DNA from: Oleispirillum sp965228165
GTDB lineage: Bacteria > Pseudomonadota > Alphaproteobacteria > Rhodospirillales > Rhodospirillaceae
Reading direction: 5' to 3'
Assembly: GCA_965228165.1 (NCBI GenBank)
Contig: CBDDHB010000002.1
Location: forward strand, 310,001 to 374,000
Length of the DNA: 64,000 nt
In this document: positions 1-7,794 of the stretch, one piece after another
How positions within the stretch are numbered: the first letter of the stretch is position 1
How the letters are laid out: every line of letters begins with the position of its first letter
The notes under the pieces: generated by a model
The model's database searches: none
Told to the model about the DNA's origin: nothing
The model's input: only the letters and a program-made list of their open reading frames with translations
Made by a program: the position numbers and the translations under genes

Positions 1-1
1 G

Positions 2-283
2 ATGGAGTTGCGGGCGACCGATTTGCGTTTTGCCGGGTACATCGTTCTCGGGTGCGCGATCAAGGGCGAGACCGACCACTACGAACACGTCTGCACTCAG
101 GCGATGGGCGGAGTGCAGCAGTTGGCGCTGCAATACTCGCTGGCGCTCGGCAACGGCATCCTGACCTGCCCGACCGAGGCCCTGGCGATGTCGCGCGCCC
201 GCGTTTCCGAAGGCAATCATGGCGGTCGTGCCGCCGAGGCCGCGTTGCGTATGATCGCGGTGAAGAAGGAACTCGGCCTCTGA
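2..283 (+). CDS. ribH: 6,7-dimethyl-8-ribityllumazine synthase, C-terminal part
   Basis: Catalyses the penultimate step of riboflavin synthesis, joining ribitylaminouracil and dihydroxybutanone phosphate to give lumazine. The visible 93 residues contain the family core GYIVLGCAIKGETDHYEHVC, with the active-site His in the HYE turn, followed by the typical ALGNGILT and NHGGRAAEAAL segments. The gene enters from beyond the left edge, so the N-terminus and true start are missing; the Met at base 2 is internal. It is followed after 37 bases by nusB, the usual ribH-nusB-thiL order of alphaproteobacteria, and is probably co-transcribed with it. Confidence 0.93.
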   Translation: MELRATDLRFAGYIVLGCAIKGETDHYEHVCTQAMGGVQQLALQYSLALGNGILTCPTEALAMSRARVSEGNHGGRAAEAALRMIAVKKELGL

Positions 284-320
284 GCCGGAGGCTTCGTCAA
301 TCCAAGGAACCACAAACCAG

Positions 321-836
321 ATGAACGGCCCCAAGAAAGAGGTCTACAGCCGCCGCTCCCGTTTGAGCGCGGCGCGACTGTGCGCGGTTCAGGCCCTTTA
401 TCTGACCGAGTTCACCGACCGTCCGCTGACCGATGTGCTGTCGGACTTCCTGAACGAGCGCCTGGGCGGCAGCGCCCTCCAGGAGGACGGGGAAAAGGAA
501 AGCCCGACCCCCCTGGTGCCGCCGGAACCCGGCGTCTTTACCGCCCTGGTGCGCGGCACGGTGGAGAACAAGGCGGACATCGACGGGGTGATCAACGCCT
601 CGCTCGACGGCGAACGCACCACCGCCCGGCTGGAGGCGATTCTCACCTCGATCCTGCGGGTCGGGGTGTTTGAAATGACGCGTTGCCTGGACGTGCCGCC
701 CAAGGTGGTGATCTCGGAATACGTGGACATCGCCCACGCCTTTTTCGGCGGGCCGGAACCGAAGCTGGTGAACGCGGTTCTGGATCGCGTGGCGAAGGGA
801 ATTCGAGGCGACGAACTGGCCGACGGCGGCGCCTGA
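321..836 (+). CDS. nusB: Transcription antitermination factor NusB
   Basis: RNA-binding partner of NusE/S10 in rRNA antitermination complexes. The 171-residue protein begins with the basic segment SRRSRLSAARLCAVQALY, typical of alphaproteobacterial NusB, and ends with the conserved VVISEYVDIAHAFFGGPEPKL-type segment and NAVLDRVAK. It is slightly longer than E. coli NusB (139 residues) because of a proline- and charge-rich insert near residues 50-70. It lies between ribH and thiL with a 16-base gap to the latter, consistent with one operon. Confidence 0.95.
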   Translation: MNGPKKEVYSRRSRLSAARLCAVQALYLTEFTDRPLTDVLSDFLNERLGGSALQEDGEKESPTPLVPPEPGVFTALVRGTVENKADIDGVINASLDGERTTARLEAILTSILRVGVFEMTRCLDVPPKVVISEYVDIAHAFFGGPEPKLVNAVLDRVAKGIRGDELADGGA

Positions 837-852
837 AGCCGGAGGACGGACC

Positions 853-2043
853 ATGCCGTGGGATGAATTCGGACTGATTTCCGAACACTTCCGTCCATTG
901 TCCATGGGCGAACCCGGAGCCTTCGGGCTTTCCGACGACGCGGCGGTTCTGGCCGCCGCGCCCGGTTGCGACTGGGTGGTGACGGCGGATGCCCTGGTCG
1001 CCGGGGTGCATTTCTTCGCCGCCGATCCGCCCGCTCTGATCGCCGCCAAGGCATTGCGGGTCAACCTGTCCGACTTGGCGGCGATGGGTGCGTCGCCGCG
1101 CGCGGTGTTTCTCACCTGCGCCCTGCCGGAGTCCCTGGATCGCGCCTGGCTGGCCGCCTTCGCCAAGGGTCTGGGCGACGATCTGCAAATTTTCGGTCTG
1201 GCCCTGGCGGGCGGCGACGTGGTGGCGACGCCCGGCCCCCTGACCCTGTCGATCACCGCGATCGGCGAAACCGAAGGCGGTCAGGTGCTGCGCCGGGGCG
1301 GGGTGCGGGCGGGGGACGTTCTGGCGGTGACCGGGACGATCGGCGACGCCGCCCTCGGCCTCGACCTGCAAACCTCTGGGGGGCCGGACGACCTGGACCG
1401 GGATTCGCGGGACTTTCTGCTCGACCGCTACCGCCTGCCGCGTCCGCGTCTCGCCGCCGGGCGCCTGCTGAATGGCGTGGCGCACGCGGCTCTCGACGTT
1501 TCCGACGGCCTGTTCGCCGACGTCCGCCATCTGGCCGAGACCTCGGGAGTCGATATCGTCATCGACACGGCGCGAATTCCCCTGTCGGAAGCGGCGCAAC
1601 GATGGCTGGATCGTCGCCCCGTGGTGCGGGAACGCCTGTTCACCGGCGGCGACGACTACGAGTTGGCCTTTTCCTGCGCGCCGGAGGATTTCGCCGCCAT
1701 CGCTTCCCGCCTGGATGCGGTCGGCGTGCGCGCCACCGCGATCGGCCGCGCCGAAACCGGGAAGGGGCGCCTCTACCGCATCGACTCGGGGCTGCGGCGG
1801 GAGGTCGAAGGGGCGGGAGGGCATCGCCACGGCGAGGCGGTTTCCACAGGCGGCACGCCAGAAACGTCTTCTGATCATCGTTGTCGCGGGGGTGCTGCTG
1901 TCCGGCGGCCTGCTGGCCGGTCTGTACGTGTTCATGCCGGGGATTCTGGGACTGGGAAACAAACCCGAGGCCGCCGCCCCGGCGCCCGAACCGGTGGCCG
2001 CGCCGCCGGTCAAGCCGACCCTGGTGAAGATGCCCACCCTTGA
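853..2043 (+). CDS. thiL: Thiamine-monophosphate kinase ThiL with unusual run-on tail
   Basis: Phosphorylates thiamine monophosphate to the cofactor thiamine diphosphate. The N-terminal GLSDDAAVL, the VNLSDLAAMGA motif, DVSDGLFADV and FTGGDDYELAF are AIR-synthase-fold ThiL signatures. Recognisable homology ends near base 1830 (a ...GAGGHRH stretch where the family usually ends in G-x-R-H-F and a stop). No stop follows, so the frame runs about 70 further Arg/Gly-rich residues to 2043, over the start of the next gene in another frame. Either the tail is real, or a base error or mutation has removed the natural stop near 1830. The first ~325 residues are a confident ThiL; the tail is not. Confidence 0.88.
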   Translation: MPWDEFGLISEHFRPLSMGEPGAFGLSDDAAVLAAAPGCDWVVTADALVAGVHFFAADPPALIAAKALRVNLSDLAAMGASPRAVFLTCALPESLDRAWLAAFAKGLGDDLQIFGLALAGGDVVATPGPLTLSITAIGETEGGQVLRRGGVRAGDVLAVTGTIGDAALGLDLQTSGGPDDLDRDSRDFLLDRYRLPRPRLAAGRLLNGVAHAALDVSDGLFADVRHLAETSGVDIVIDTARIPLSEAAQRWLDRRPVVRERLFTGGDDYELAFSCAPEDFAAIASRLDAVGVRATAIGRAETGKGRLYRIDSGLRREVEGAGGHRHGEAVSTGGTPETSSDHRCRGGAAVRRPAGRSVRVHAGDSGTGKQTRGRRPGARTGGRAAGQADPGEDAHP

Positions 2044-2320
2044 CGTTCCGGTGGTTCTGGACGGTGAAATCAACCGGCAGGTTCATTTCACCGTCACCCT
2101 GATCGTCGCTCCGGAGTCCCTGGCCGCGGTTCAGGCGGCGTTGCCGCGCCTGCGCGACGCCTTCATCCAGATGGCGTATGTGGCGTTTCCCAAACAATAC
2201 GCGGAGCAGGGGAAGATGGATCTGCCGCGTCTGAAGGTCTTCCTGATTCAGGTGGCCCGCCGCGTCTTGGGGGAGGCCGCCCTCAAGGACGTGGTGTTGC
2301 AGTCCTACATCGAGATGTAG
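1829..2320 (+). CDS. FliL-like single-pass membrane protein, apparent ACG start
   Basis: The frame encodes a basic N-terminus (ARRFPQAARQKRLL), one transmembrane helix (about residues 15-35), an Ala/Pro linker and a C-terminal domain resembling FliL (VHFTVTLIVAPESL ... LRDAFIQMAYVAF ... LKDVVLQSYIEM). No ATG, GTG or TTG lies near the expected N-terminus: the nearest upstream ATG is far inside thiL. A good ribosome binding site, GGGAGG at 1815-1820, sits 8 bases before ACG at 1829, which would give about 163 residues. ACG may be a true rare start, a mutated ATG or a sequencing error. No flagellar gene is nearby, so a flagellar role is unsupported; FliL similarity is judged by eye. Confidence 0.6.
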   Translation, partial: TARRFPQAARQKRLLIIVVAGVLLSGGLLAGLYVFMPGILGLGNKPEAAAPAPEPVAAPPVKPTLVKMPTLDVPVVLDGEINRQVHFTVTLIVAPESLAAVQAALPRLRDAFIQMAYVAFPKQYAEQGKMDLPRLKVFLIQVARRVLGEAALKDVVLQSYIEM

Positions 2321-2525
2321 GCGCGCCCGTCTCCCGGAAACCGCGTTTTTCCCGGCTTCGATCATTCTTTCCGGTTTCGGTCGGGGCGATTTTCGGGCAA
2401 TATCTTGCGCGCTTTTCAGGCGCGGCGTCAGCGAAGGATGCCGCCAGCTTCGGGTCCGGTGGTCGATGGGCGGGGCATCCCGATCCGCGACACGGGCCTA
2501 TTGTCCGTTTCGGGAGAACGTCTTT

Positions 2526-4625
2526 ATGGTTGCTCTTTACATCTTTGTCATCCTGTGCGGGATCGGCGCGCTGGCCTACGGCGCCTGGGCGATCCGCGCC
2601 ATCCTCGACGCCGAGGCCGGGAACGAACGGATGCAGGATATCGCCGCCGCGATTCAGGAAGGCGCTTCCGCCTATCTGAACCGGCAGTACACCACGATCG
2701 CGGGGGTGGGAGCCGTGGTCGGCATTCTGCTGGGCATCATCCTCGGCTTCCATGTCGCCGTCGGCTTCTTCCTGGGCGCCGTGCTTTCCGGGGTGGCGGG
2801 CTATGTCGGCATGAACGTTTCGGTGCGCGCCAACGTGCGCACCGCGGATGCGGCGCGCACCGGCGGCCTGGTGCCGGCGCTCGACGTCGCCTTCAAGTCG
2901 GGCGCGGTCACCGGCATGCTGGTGGTCGGGCTGGGGCTTCTGGGCGTCACCATCTATTACCTGATCCTGCGCGGCTTCTTCGACGCCGCCAACGCCGAGG
3001 AACTGCGGAAGATCATGGAGGCCCTGGTGGCCCTGTCCTTCGGCGCCTCGCTGATTTCGATCTTCGCGCGTCTGGGCGGCGGCATCTTCACCAAGGGCGC
3101 CGACGTCGGCGCCGACCTGGTGGGCAAGGTCGAGGCGGGCATCCCCGAGGACGATCCGCGCAATCCGGCGGTGATCGCCGACAACGTCGGCGACAACGTC
3201 GGCGACTGCGCCGGCATGGCCGCCGACCTGTTCGAGACCTATGCGGTCACCGTGGTCGCCACCATGCTGCTGGCCTCGATCTTCTTCGCGCCGGAATTCC
3301 AGACCAAGATGATGGCCCTGCCGCTTCTGATCGGCGGGGTGTGCATCGCCGCCTCGGTCGCGGGCACCTTCTTCGTCAAGCTGGGCGCGTCCAACAACAT
3401 CATGAACGCCCTGTACAAGGGGTTCTTCGCCTCCGCCGGGATTTCCGGCGTGCTGGTGACCCTGTCGATCGTCGCCCTGTTCGGCGGCTTCACCACCAAG
3501 CTGGGCCTGAAGTCGGGCGACGTGGTCAGCTCCGGCGGATTGATCCTGTGCGCCCTGATCGGCCTGATCGTCACCGGCCTGATCGTCTGGATCAGCGAAT
3601 ACTATACCGGAACCGGCCATCGCCCGGTGACCTCGGTCGCCAAGGCCTCGGAAACTGGCCACGGCACCAACGTCATCCAGGGGCTGGCGGTTTCGATGGA
3701 GGCTCCGGCCCTGCCGGTGATCGTGATCTGCGCCGGCATCATCGCCACCTACATGGTCGCCGGAATCTTCGGCATCGCGGTGGCCGCCACCACCATGCTG
3801 GCGCTGACCGGCATCGTCGTCGCCCTGGACGCCTATGGCCCGGTCACCGACAACGCGGGCGGCATCGCCGAGATGTCGGAACTGCCGGACGACGTGCGCG
3901 TCACCACCGATGCCCTGGACGCGGTCGGCAACACCACCAAGGCGGTGACCAAGGGATATGCCATCGGTTCCGCCGGTCTGGCCGCGCTGGTGCTGTTCTC
4001 CGCCTACGTCGCCGATCTCGAACACTACTTCCCGGACCTCAAGGTCAGCTTCCAGTTGCAGGACCCGTTCGTCGTCGTCGGCCTGTTCCTGGGCGGTCTG
4101 CTGCCTTACCTGTTCGGTTCGATGGGGATGATGGCGGTCGGCCGCTCCGCCGGTGCGGTGGTCAAGGAAGTCCGCCGTCAGTTCAAGGAAATCCCCGGCA
4201 TCATGGAAGGCACCGCGAAGCCGGACTACAGCCGGGCCGTGGACATGCTGACCAAGGCGGCGATCAAGGAGATGCTGATTCCGTCGATGCTGCCGGTGTT
4301 CGCCCCGGTGGCGCTGTTCTTCGTGATCTGGCCGATCGCCGGTCTGAGCGCGGCCTTGACCTCGTTCGGCGCGATGTTGCTCGGCACCATCGTTACCGGC
4401 CTGTTCGTGGCGATTTCGATGACCTCGGGCGGCGGCGCGTGGGATAACGCCAAGAAGTACATCGAGGACGGCCACTTCGGCGGCAAGGGCTCCGACGCCC
4501 ACAAGGCGGCGGTCACCGGCGACACCGTCGGCGACCCCTACAAGGACACCGCCGGTCCGGCGATCAACCCGATGATCAAGATCATCAACATCGTCGCCCT
4601 GCTGCTTCTGGCGATGATCGCCTGA
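2526..4625 (+). CDS. hppA: Membrane-bound proton-translocating pyrophosphatase
   Basis: Integral membrane pump that couples hydrolysis of cytoplasmic pyrophosphate to proton export. The 699-residue, multi-helix protein carries the substrate motifs DVGADLVGKVE and DNVGDNVGDCAGMAADLFE and, near the C-terminus, DNAKKYIE and GDTVGDPYKDTAGPA. The diagnostic segment reads GNTTKAVTKG, with Lys where K+-dependent enzymes have Ala, so this should be the K+-independent class. The start is ATG 2526 (MVALYIF), preceded by GGAGAACG; an in-frame ATG at 2466 lacks family sequence. It appears to be monocistronic, with a terminator 25 bases downstream. Confidence 0.97.
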   Translation: MVALYIFVILCGIGALAYGAWAIRAILDAEAGNERMQDIAAAIQEGASAYLNRQYTTIAGVGAVVGILLGIILGFHVAVGFFLGAVLSGVAGYVGMNVSVRANVRTADAARTGGLVPALDVAFKSGAVTGMLVVGLGLLGVTIYYLILRGFFDAANAEELRKIMEALVALSFGASLISIFARLGGGIFTKGADVGADLVGKVEAGIPEDDPRNPAVIADNVGDNVGDCAGMAADLFETYAVTVVATMLLASIFFAPEFQTKMMALPLLIGGVCIAASVAGTFFVKLGASNNIMNALYKGFFASAGISGVLVTLSIVALFGGFTTKLGLKSGDVVSSGGLILCALIGLIVTGLIVWISEYYTGTGHRPVTSVAKASETGHGTNVIQGLAVSMEAPALPVIVICAGIIATYMVAGIFGIAVAATTMLALTGIVVALDAYGPVTDNAGGIAEMSELPDDVRVTTDALDAVGNTTKAVTKGYAIGSAGLAALVLFSAYVADLEHYFPDLKVSFQLQDPFVVVGLFLGGLLPYLFGSMGMMAVGRSAGAVVKEVRRQFKEIPGIMEGTAKPDYSRAVDMLTKAAIKEMLIPSMLPVFAPVALFFVIWPIAGLSAALTSFGAMLLGTIVTGLFVAISMTSGGGAWDNAKKYIEDGHFGGKGSDAHKAAVTGDTVGDPYKDTAGPAINPMIKIINIVALLLLAMIA

Positions 4626-4649
4626 TCGCGGCGGAAAGCCTCTTTGCGA

Positions 4650-4680
4650 AAACGCCCCCGGGAGACCGGGGGCGTTTTTC
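4650..4680. terminator. Bidirectional intrinsic terminator after hppA
   Basis: An inverted repeat AACGCCCCCGG / CCGGGGGCGTT with a short loop is followed by TTTTTC on the + strand and preceded by a run of A. It sits between convergent hppA and bamE and can serve both. Confidence 0.85.
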
Positions 4681-4716
4681 GTTGCCGGAGAGGGGAGGGC
4701 GCGCGTTTCCGGCGCG

Positions 4717-5190
4717 TCACTTTCCCTTCTGGGACGTGGCGAGGTCGGAGTTGAAGCGGCCGATGTTGCCGACCATCTGCTCGACGATCGACATGTTGTG
4801 ACCGGCGGTCGGAGTCTTCTTTCCCGAGATGACGATTTCCTTGCCGTCTTCCTTGTTCAGCTGCGACACGGTTTGCACCATGCCCTGTTCGTCGAAGGCG
4901 ATGGCATAGATGGTGCGCTCGGTTTCTTCCGGCGCGAAGAAGGCCACGGTTTCCTTGGTCAGGCTGATGTAGAACCAGGTTTCCTGACCGTAGAGAGCGC
5001 GGCTGGACGGCGTGCCGAGAAGATCGCGGACCTGGGAACGGGTCTGTTCGCCGGGTTTGATCTGTGTCAGCTTCTCGGTCAGCGGCTTGTTGCCGCCCGA
5101 ATAGGTCTGCGGACTGCATCCGGCGATGGCGGCCACGGACAGAATCGCGGCGGCGGCGCACATCCGGGACTTCACGGTCTTGCTTAGCAT
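4717..5190 (-). CDS. bamE: Outer-membrane assembly lipoprotein BamE (SmpA/OmlA)
   Basis: Small lipoprotein of the BAM complex that inserts beta-barrel proteins into the outer membrane. A lipoprotein signal (MLSKTVKSRM ... SVAAIAGC) puts the lipidated Cys near residue 25. The BamE fold follows: LTQIKPGEQTRSQVRDLLGTPS, then ETWFYIS and YAIAFDEQGMV. The 157-residue start at 5190 is chosen because GGAG lies 9 bases before this ATG; another ATG five codons upstream is possible. It is divergent from the bc1 chaperone gene and ends at the shared terminator after hppA. Confidence 0.9.
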   Translation of the reverse strand: MLSKTVKSRMCAAAAILSVAAIAGCSPQTYSGGNKPLTEKLTQIKPGEQTRSQVRDLLGTPSSRALYGQETWFYISLTKETVAFFAPEETERTIYAIAFDEQGMVQTVSQLNKEDGKEIVISGKKTPTAGHNMSIVEQMVGNIGRFNSDLATSQKGK

Positions 5191-5304
5191 GGGTATCGTC
5201 TCCATCCCCTGGTGACGCCACTATATAGGATCGGGGTCCGAGATAAAGCGTCAATGGCGTCGGCGAGGAACGGGTTTCGGCGTCCACGCAGGGAGGTATG
5301 GGGT

Positions 5305-5865
5305 TTGTCCTGGTTCCGCAAGTCCATCGCGGTGGATTCCGCCGCCGTGGCCGCCGCCTATGCGGCGGTTCTGGCGGCGGCGCGCCGTCCGGAGTTCTTC
5401 CGTCGCATGGGCGTCGCCGACACCCTGGATGGGCGTTTCGACCTGTTGTGCGCGCACGCCTCTCTGGCGCTGCGGCGGCTCCGGCGCATCGGCGGCGGCG
5501 AATCGCGGGTTTTCGCCCAGGCTCTGTTCGACGCGATGTTCGCCGACATGGAGGCGGCGCTGCGCCAGATCGGGGTTTCCGATCTGAGGATCGGGCGGGA
5601 GGTCAAGGCGATGGCCAAGGCCTTCCTGGGGCGGGCCGAGGCCTACGAGGCGGGGTTGGCGGCCGAGGACCCGGCCATGTTGCGCGCCGCGTTGCTGCGC
5701 AACGTTTATCGCGGCGAAGCGGATGAACTGGCGGCGGCGGCGCTGACGCGCTATATGGGTGCCGCCGATGCGGCGCTGAACCGGCAGGACGATGCCGATG
5801 TCCTGTCCGGAGCGCTGCGGTTTCCGGCTCCGTTTCTGGATGAAGACAACCACCGGGAAGCATAA
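5305..5865 (+). CDS. Ubiquinol-cytochrome c chaperone family protein (Cbp3/UQCC1-like)
   Basis: Bacterial member of the Cbp3/UQCC1 family, whose mitochondrial relatives assist cytochrome b synthesis and assembly of complex III. Typical segments are FDLLCAHASLALRRLR, FAQALFDAMFADMEAALRQIGVSD and VKAMAKAFLGRAEAYEAGL. TTG 5305 (giving SWFRKS) is preferred because AGGGAGG lies 8 bases upstream and family members start about here; an ATG at 5212 would add 31 residues of non-conserved sequence. Its stop overlaps the start of the DUF177 gene by one base. No bc1 structural gene is in the window. Confidence 0.82.
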   Translation: MSWFRKSIAVDSAAVAAAYAAVLAAARRPEFFRRMGVADTLDGRFDLLCAHASLALRRLRRIGGGESRVFAQALFDAMFADMEAALRQIGVSDLRIGREVKAMAKAFLGRAEAYEAGLAAEDPAMLRAALLRNVYRGEADELAAAALTRYMGAADAALNRQDDADVLSGALRFPAPFLDEDNHREA

Positions 5866-6428
5866 TGATTCAGGAAGAATTCTCGCGGAAGATTTCCGTG
5901 CGCAAGATTCCGGCGGATGGACTGTCCCTGACCCTGACCGCCACCCCCGAGGAACGGCTTTCGCTGGCCGCGCGTCTGGGGATTTTGTCGTGCGAGGACC
6001 TGACGGCGGAGATCGTGCTCACCGCGCACGACGGCGGACGCAAGGTGCGGGGGCGGGGCCGTCTCTGCGCCCGCGTCACCCAGGCCTGCGTGGTCACCTT
6101 GCTGCCGGTGGCGCAGGACATCGAGGAACCGTTGTCGCTGCTGTTCCTGGAAGAGGACGACGATGCGCCGGAAAGCGCGGTGATCGACCTCGACCCCAGC
6201 GACGACGCGGAGGTCCCGGACCCCATCGTCAAGGGAACCATCGACGTCGGCGCGCCGGTTTCCGAACATCTGGCCCTGGCGCTCGATCCCTATCCGCGCA
6301 GCCCCGGCGCGGTCTTTCAGCCGCCCGAGGACGAACCGGAGGCGCCGGTCGCGACCGCCAACCCCTTCGTCGCGTTGCGGGCCCTGCGGGGCGGTCGCGA
6401 CGACGATGCGAATGGTAACGAAACGTGA
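5865..6428 (+). CDS. DUF177 family (YceD-like) protein
   Basis: A 187-residue member of the DUF177/YceD family, linked in bacteria and chloroplasts to 23S rRNA accumulation and almost always encoded just before rpmF, as here. The middle holds the family Cys segment (CARVTQACVVTLLPVAQDIEEPL), followed by an acidic stretch (LEEDDDAPES ... PSDDAEVPDP) and DPYPRSPGAVF. It shares one base with the upstream gene, so translation is probably coupled. The biochemical activity is not established for the family. Confidence 0.88.
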   Translation: MIQEEFSRKISVRKIPADGLSLTLTATPEERLSLAARLGILSCEDLTAEIVLTAHDGGRKVRGRGRLCARVTQACVVTLLPVAQDIEEPLSLLFLEEDDDAPESAVIDLDPSDDAEVPDPIVKGTIDVGAPVSEHLALALDPYPRSPGAVFQPPEDEPEAPVATANPFVALRALRGGRDDDANGNET

Positions 6429-6451
6429 TGCGGCCCGGATGCGTATTGGGC

Positions 6452-6480
6452 TTGCTCTATCGCCGGATTTCGTCTAATTA
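6452..6480 (+). promoter_or_regulatory. Predicted sigma-70 promoter for rpmF-plsX-fabH
   Basis: TTGCTC, a 17-base spacer and TAATTA lie 47 bases upstream of the rpmF start, in the short gap after the DUF177 gene. Position and spacing are good; it is a prediction by eye. Confidence 0.5.
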
Positions 6481-6526
6481 ATCCGGCCTTCTATGGAACC
6501 CTTTAAGAACGAAGAGTGAGAGAGCC

Positions 6527-6706
6527 ATGGCCGTTCCAAAGAAAAAGACGTCGATGTCGAAGCGCAACATGCGTCGTTCGCATCATGCGCTGAAGCCCTC
6601 GTCTTATGTCGAATGTCCGAACTGCGGGGAGCTGAAGCGCCCACACCATGTTTGCGCCTCCTGCGGCCAGTACGACGGCCGCGAAGTCGCCAAGCAGGTC
6701 GCCTAA
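6527..6706 (+). CDS. rpmF: 50S ribosomal protein L32
   Basis: A 59-residue ribosomal protein of the large subunit. The start MAVPKKKTSMSKRNMRRSHH is canonical, and a zinc-ribbon pair is present (CPNCGE ... CASCGQ). A purine-rich ribosome binding site (GAGTGAGAGAG) precedes ATG 6527. It lies between the DUF177 gene and plsX, the conserved yceD-rpmF-plsX-fabH arrangement that ties ribosome production to lipid synthesis. Confidence 0.98.
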   Translation: MAVPKKKTSMSKRNMRRSHHALKPSSYVECPNCGELKRPHHVCASCGQYDGREVAKQVA

Positions 6707-6744
6707 GCGTTTTCAACGCCGGAAAACCGAGAGGTACGGGTCCA

Positions 6745-7794
6745 GTGTCGAAATCCATCACGCTGTCGCTGGATGGAATGGGTGGAGATGACGCGCCGGA
6801 CATCGTTCTGGACGGCGTCTCCCTGGCCCGTAAACGTCATCCCGACGTGCAGTATCTGCTGTTCGGGGACGAAGCGGTGTTGGGGCCGCTTGTCGAAAAG
6901 CGTTACAAGGGGTTGCGCGATATCGTCACCCTCTGTCACGCCCCCGACGTGATTACCAACAACGATAAGCCGTCCGTCGCTTTGCGAAATGGACGCAATT
7001 CCAGCATGGCCAAAGCCATTCAGGCCGTTAAGGACGGACGGGCCAATGGCGTGGTTTCGGCGGGCAATACCGGCGCGTTGATGGCCATGTCGAAGTTGAG
7101 CTTACGGACTTTGCCCGGCATCAACCGACCGGCGATTGCCGCGTTGATGCCGACGCAGCGAGGGGAAAGCGTGGTGTTGGACCTAGGCGCCAACACCGAG
7201 TGCAATGCCAACAACCTGGTTGAATTCGCCCTGATGGGGACCTTGTTCGCGCGCAGCCTGTTGGATCTGGATACTCCGACGGTTGGCCTTCTCAATATCG
7301 GGGAAGAAGAACAGAAGGGGCGCAACGAGGTCAAGGAGGCGGCCGCGATTCTGCGAGAGAACGCGGGACTGGTGAACTTTGCCGGATTCGTCGAAGGCGA
7401 CGACATCGGCATCGGCACCGTGGACGTGGTGGTGACCGACGGGTTCACCGGCAACGTCGCCTTGAAGACCATGGAGGGAACGGCCAAGGTGATGAGCCGG
7501 TTCCTCAAGGAGGCCTTCAAGAGTTCGATTCTCGCACAGATCGGCTATCTGTTGGCGCGCCCGGCGATGAACCGGGTCCGCCACCGCACCGACCCTCGCC
7601 GCTACAACGGCGCAATGTTCCTCGGCCTGAACGGAATTGTCGTCAAAAGCCATGGCGGTACCGATGGATTGGGCTTTGCCAATGCCATCGGGGTTGCCGT
7701 CGACATGGTCAGACACGGCTTCAACGAGCGGATCAACACCGAACTCGCGAAGCTGCACTCCCAATCCGTTACGGCTGAGGTGAAAGCTATATGA
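6745..7794 (+). CDS. plsX: Phosphate acyltransferase PlsX
   Basis: Converts acyl-ACP to acyl phosphate, the first acyl donor for phosphatidic acid synthesis through PlsY. The 349-residue protein has the N-terminal LSLDGMGGDDAPDIVL motif, GVVSAGNTGALMAMS, LDLGANTECNANNLV and the C-terminal GGTDGLGFANAIGVAVDM. GTG 6745 is the start because the family begins right there with the beta-strand leading to DGMGGD; the frame is open further upstream only as a shadow of rpmF. It overlaps fabH by four bases (ATGA). Confidence 0.96.
   Translation: MSKSITLSLDGMGGDDAPDIVLDGVSLARKRHPDVQYLLFGDEAVLGPLVEKRYKGLRDIVTLCHAPDVITNNDKPSVALRNGRNSSMAKAIQAVKDGRANGVVSAGNTGALMAMSKLSLRTLPGINRPAIAALMPTQRGESVVLDLGANTECNANNLVEFALMGTLFARSLLDLDTPTVGLLNIGEEEQKGRNEVKEAAAILRENAGLVNFAGFVEGDDIGIGTVDVVVTDGFTGNVALKTMEGTAKVMSRFLKEAFKSSILAQIGYLLARPAMNRVRHRTDPRRYNGAMFLGLNGIVVKSHGGTDGLGFANAIGVAVDMVRHGFNERINTELAKLHSQSVTAEVKAI

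Noticed and set aside
853..2320. ThiL-FliL fusion protein
   Set aside because: The two parts are in different frames, and a Shine-Dalgarno in front of the second part argues for separate proteins.
1829..2320. Flagellar basal-body gene fliL
   Set aside because: Similarity is limited and no flagellar genes are nearby, so no symbol is assigned.
2283..4502. 739-residue open frame antisense to hppA
   Set aside because: High GC makes stops rare in antisense frames; the composition is His/Asp/Gly/Arg-rich with no domain, and the + strand holds a clear pyrophosphatase.
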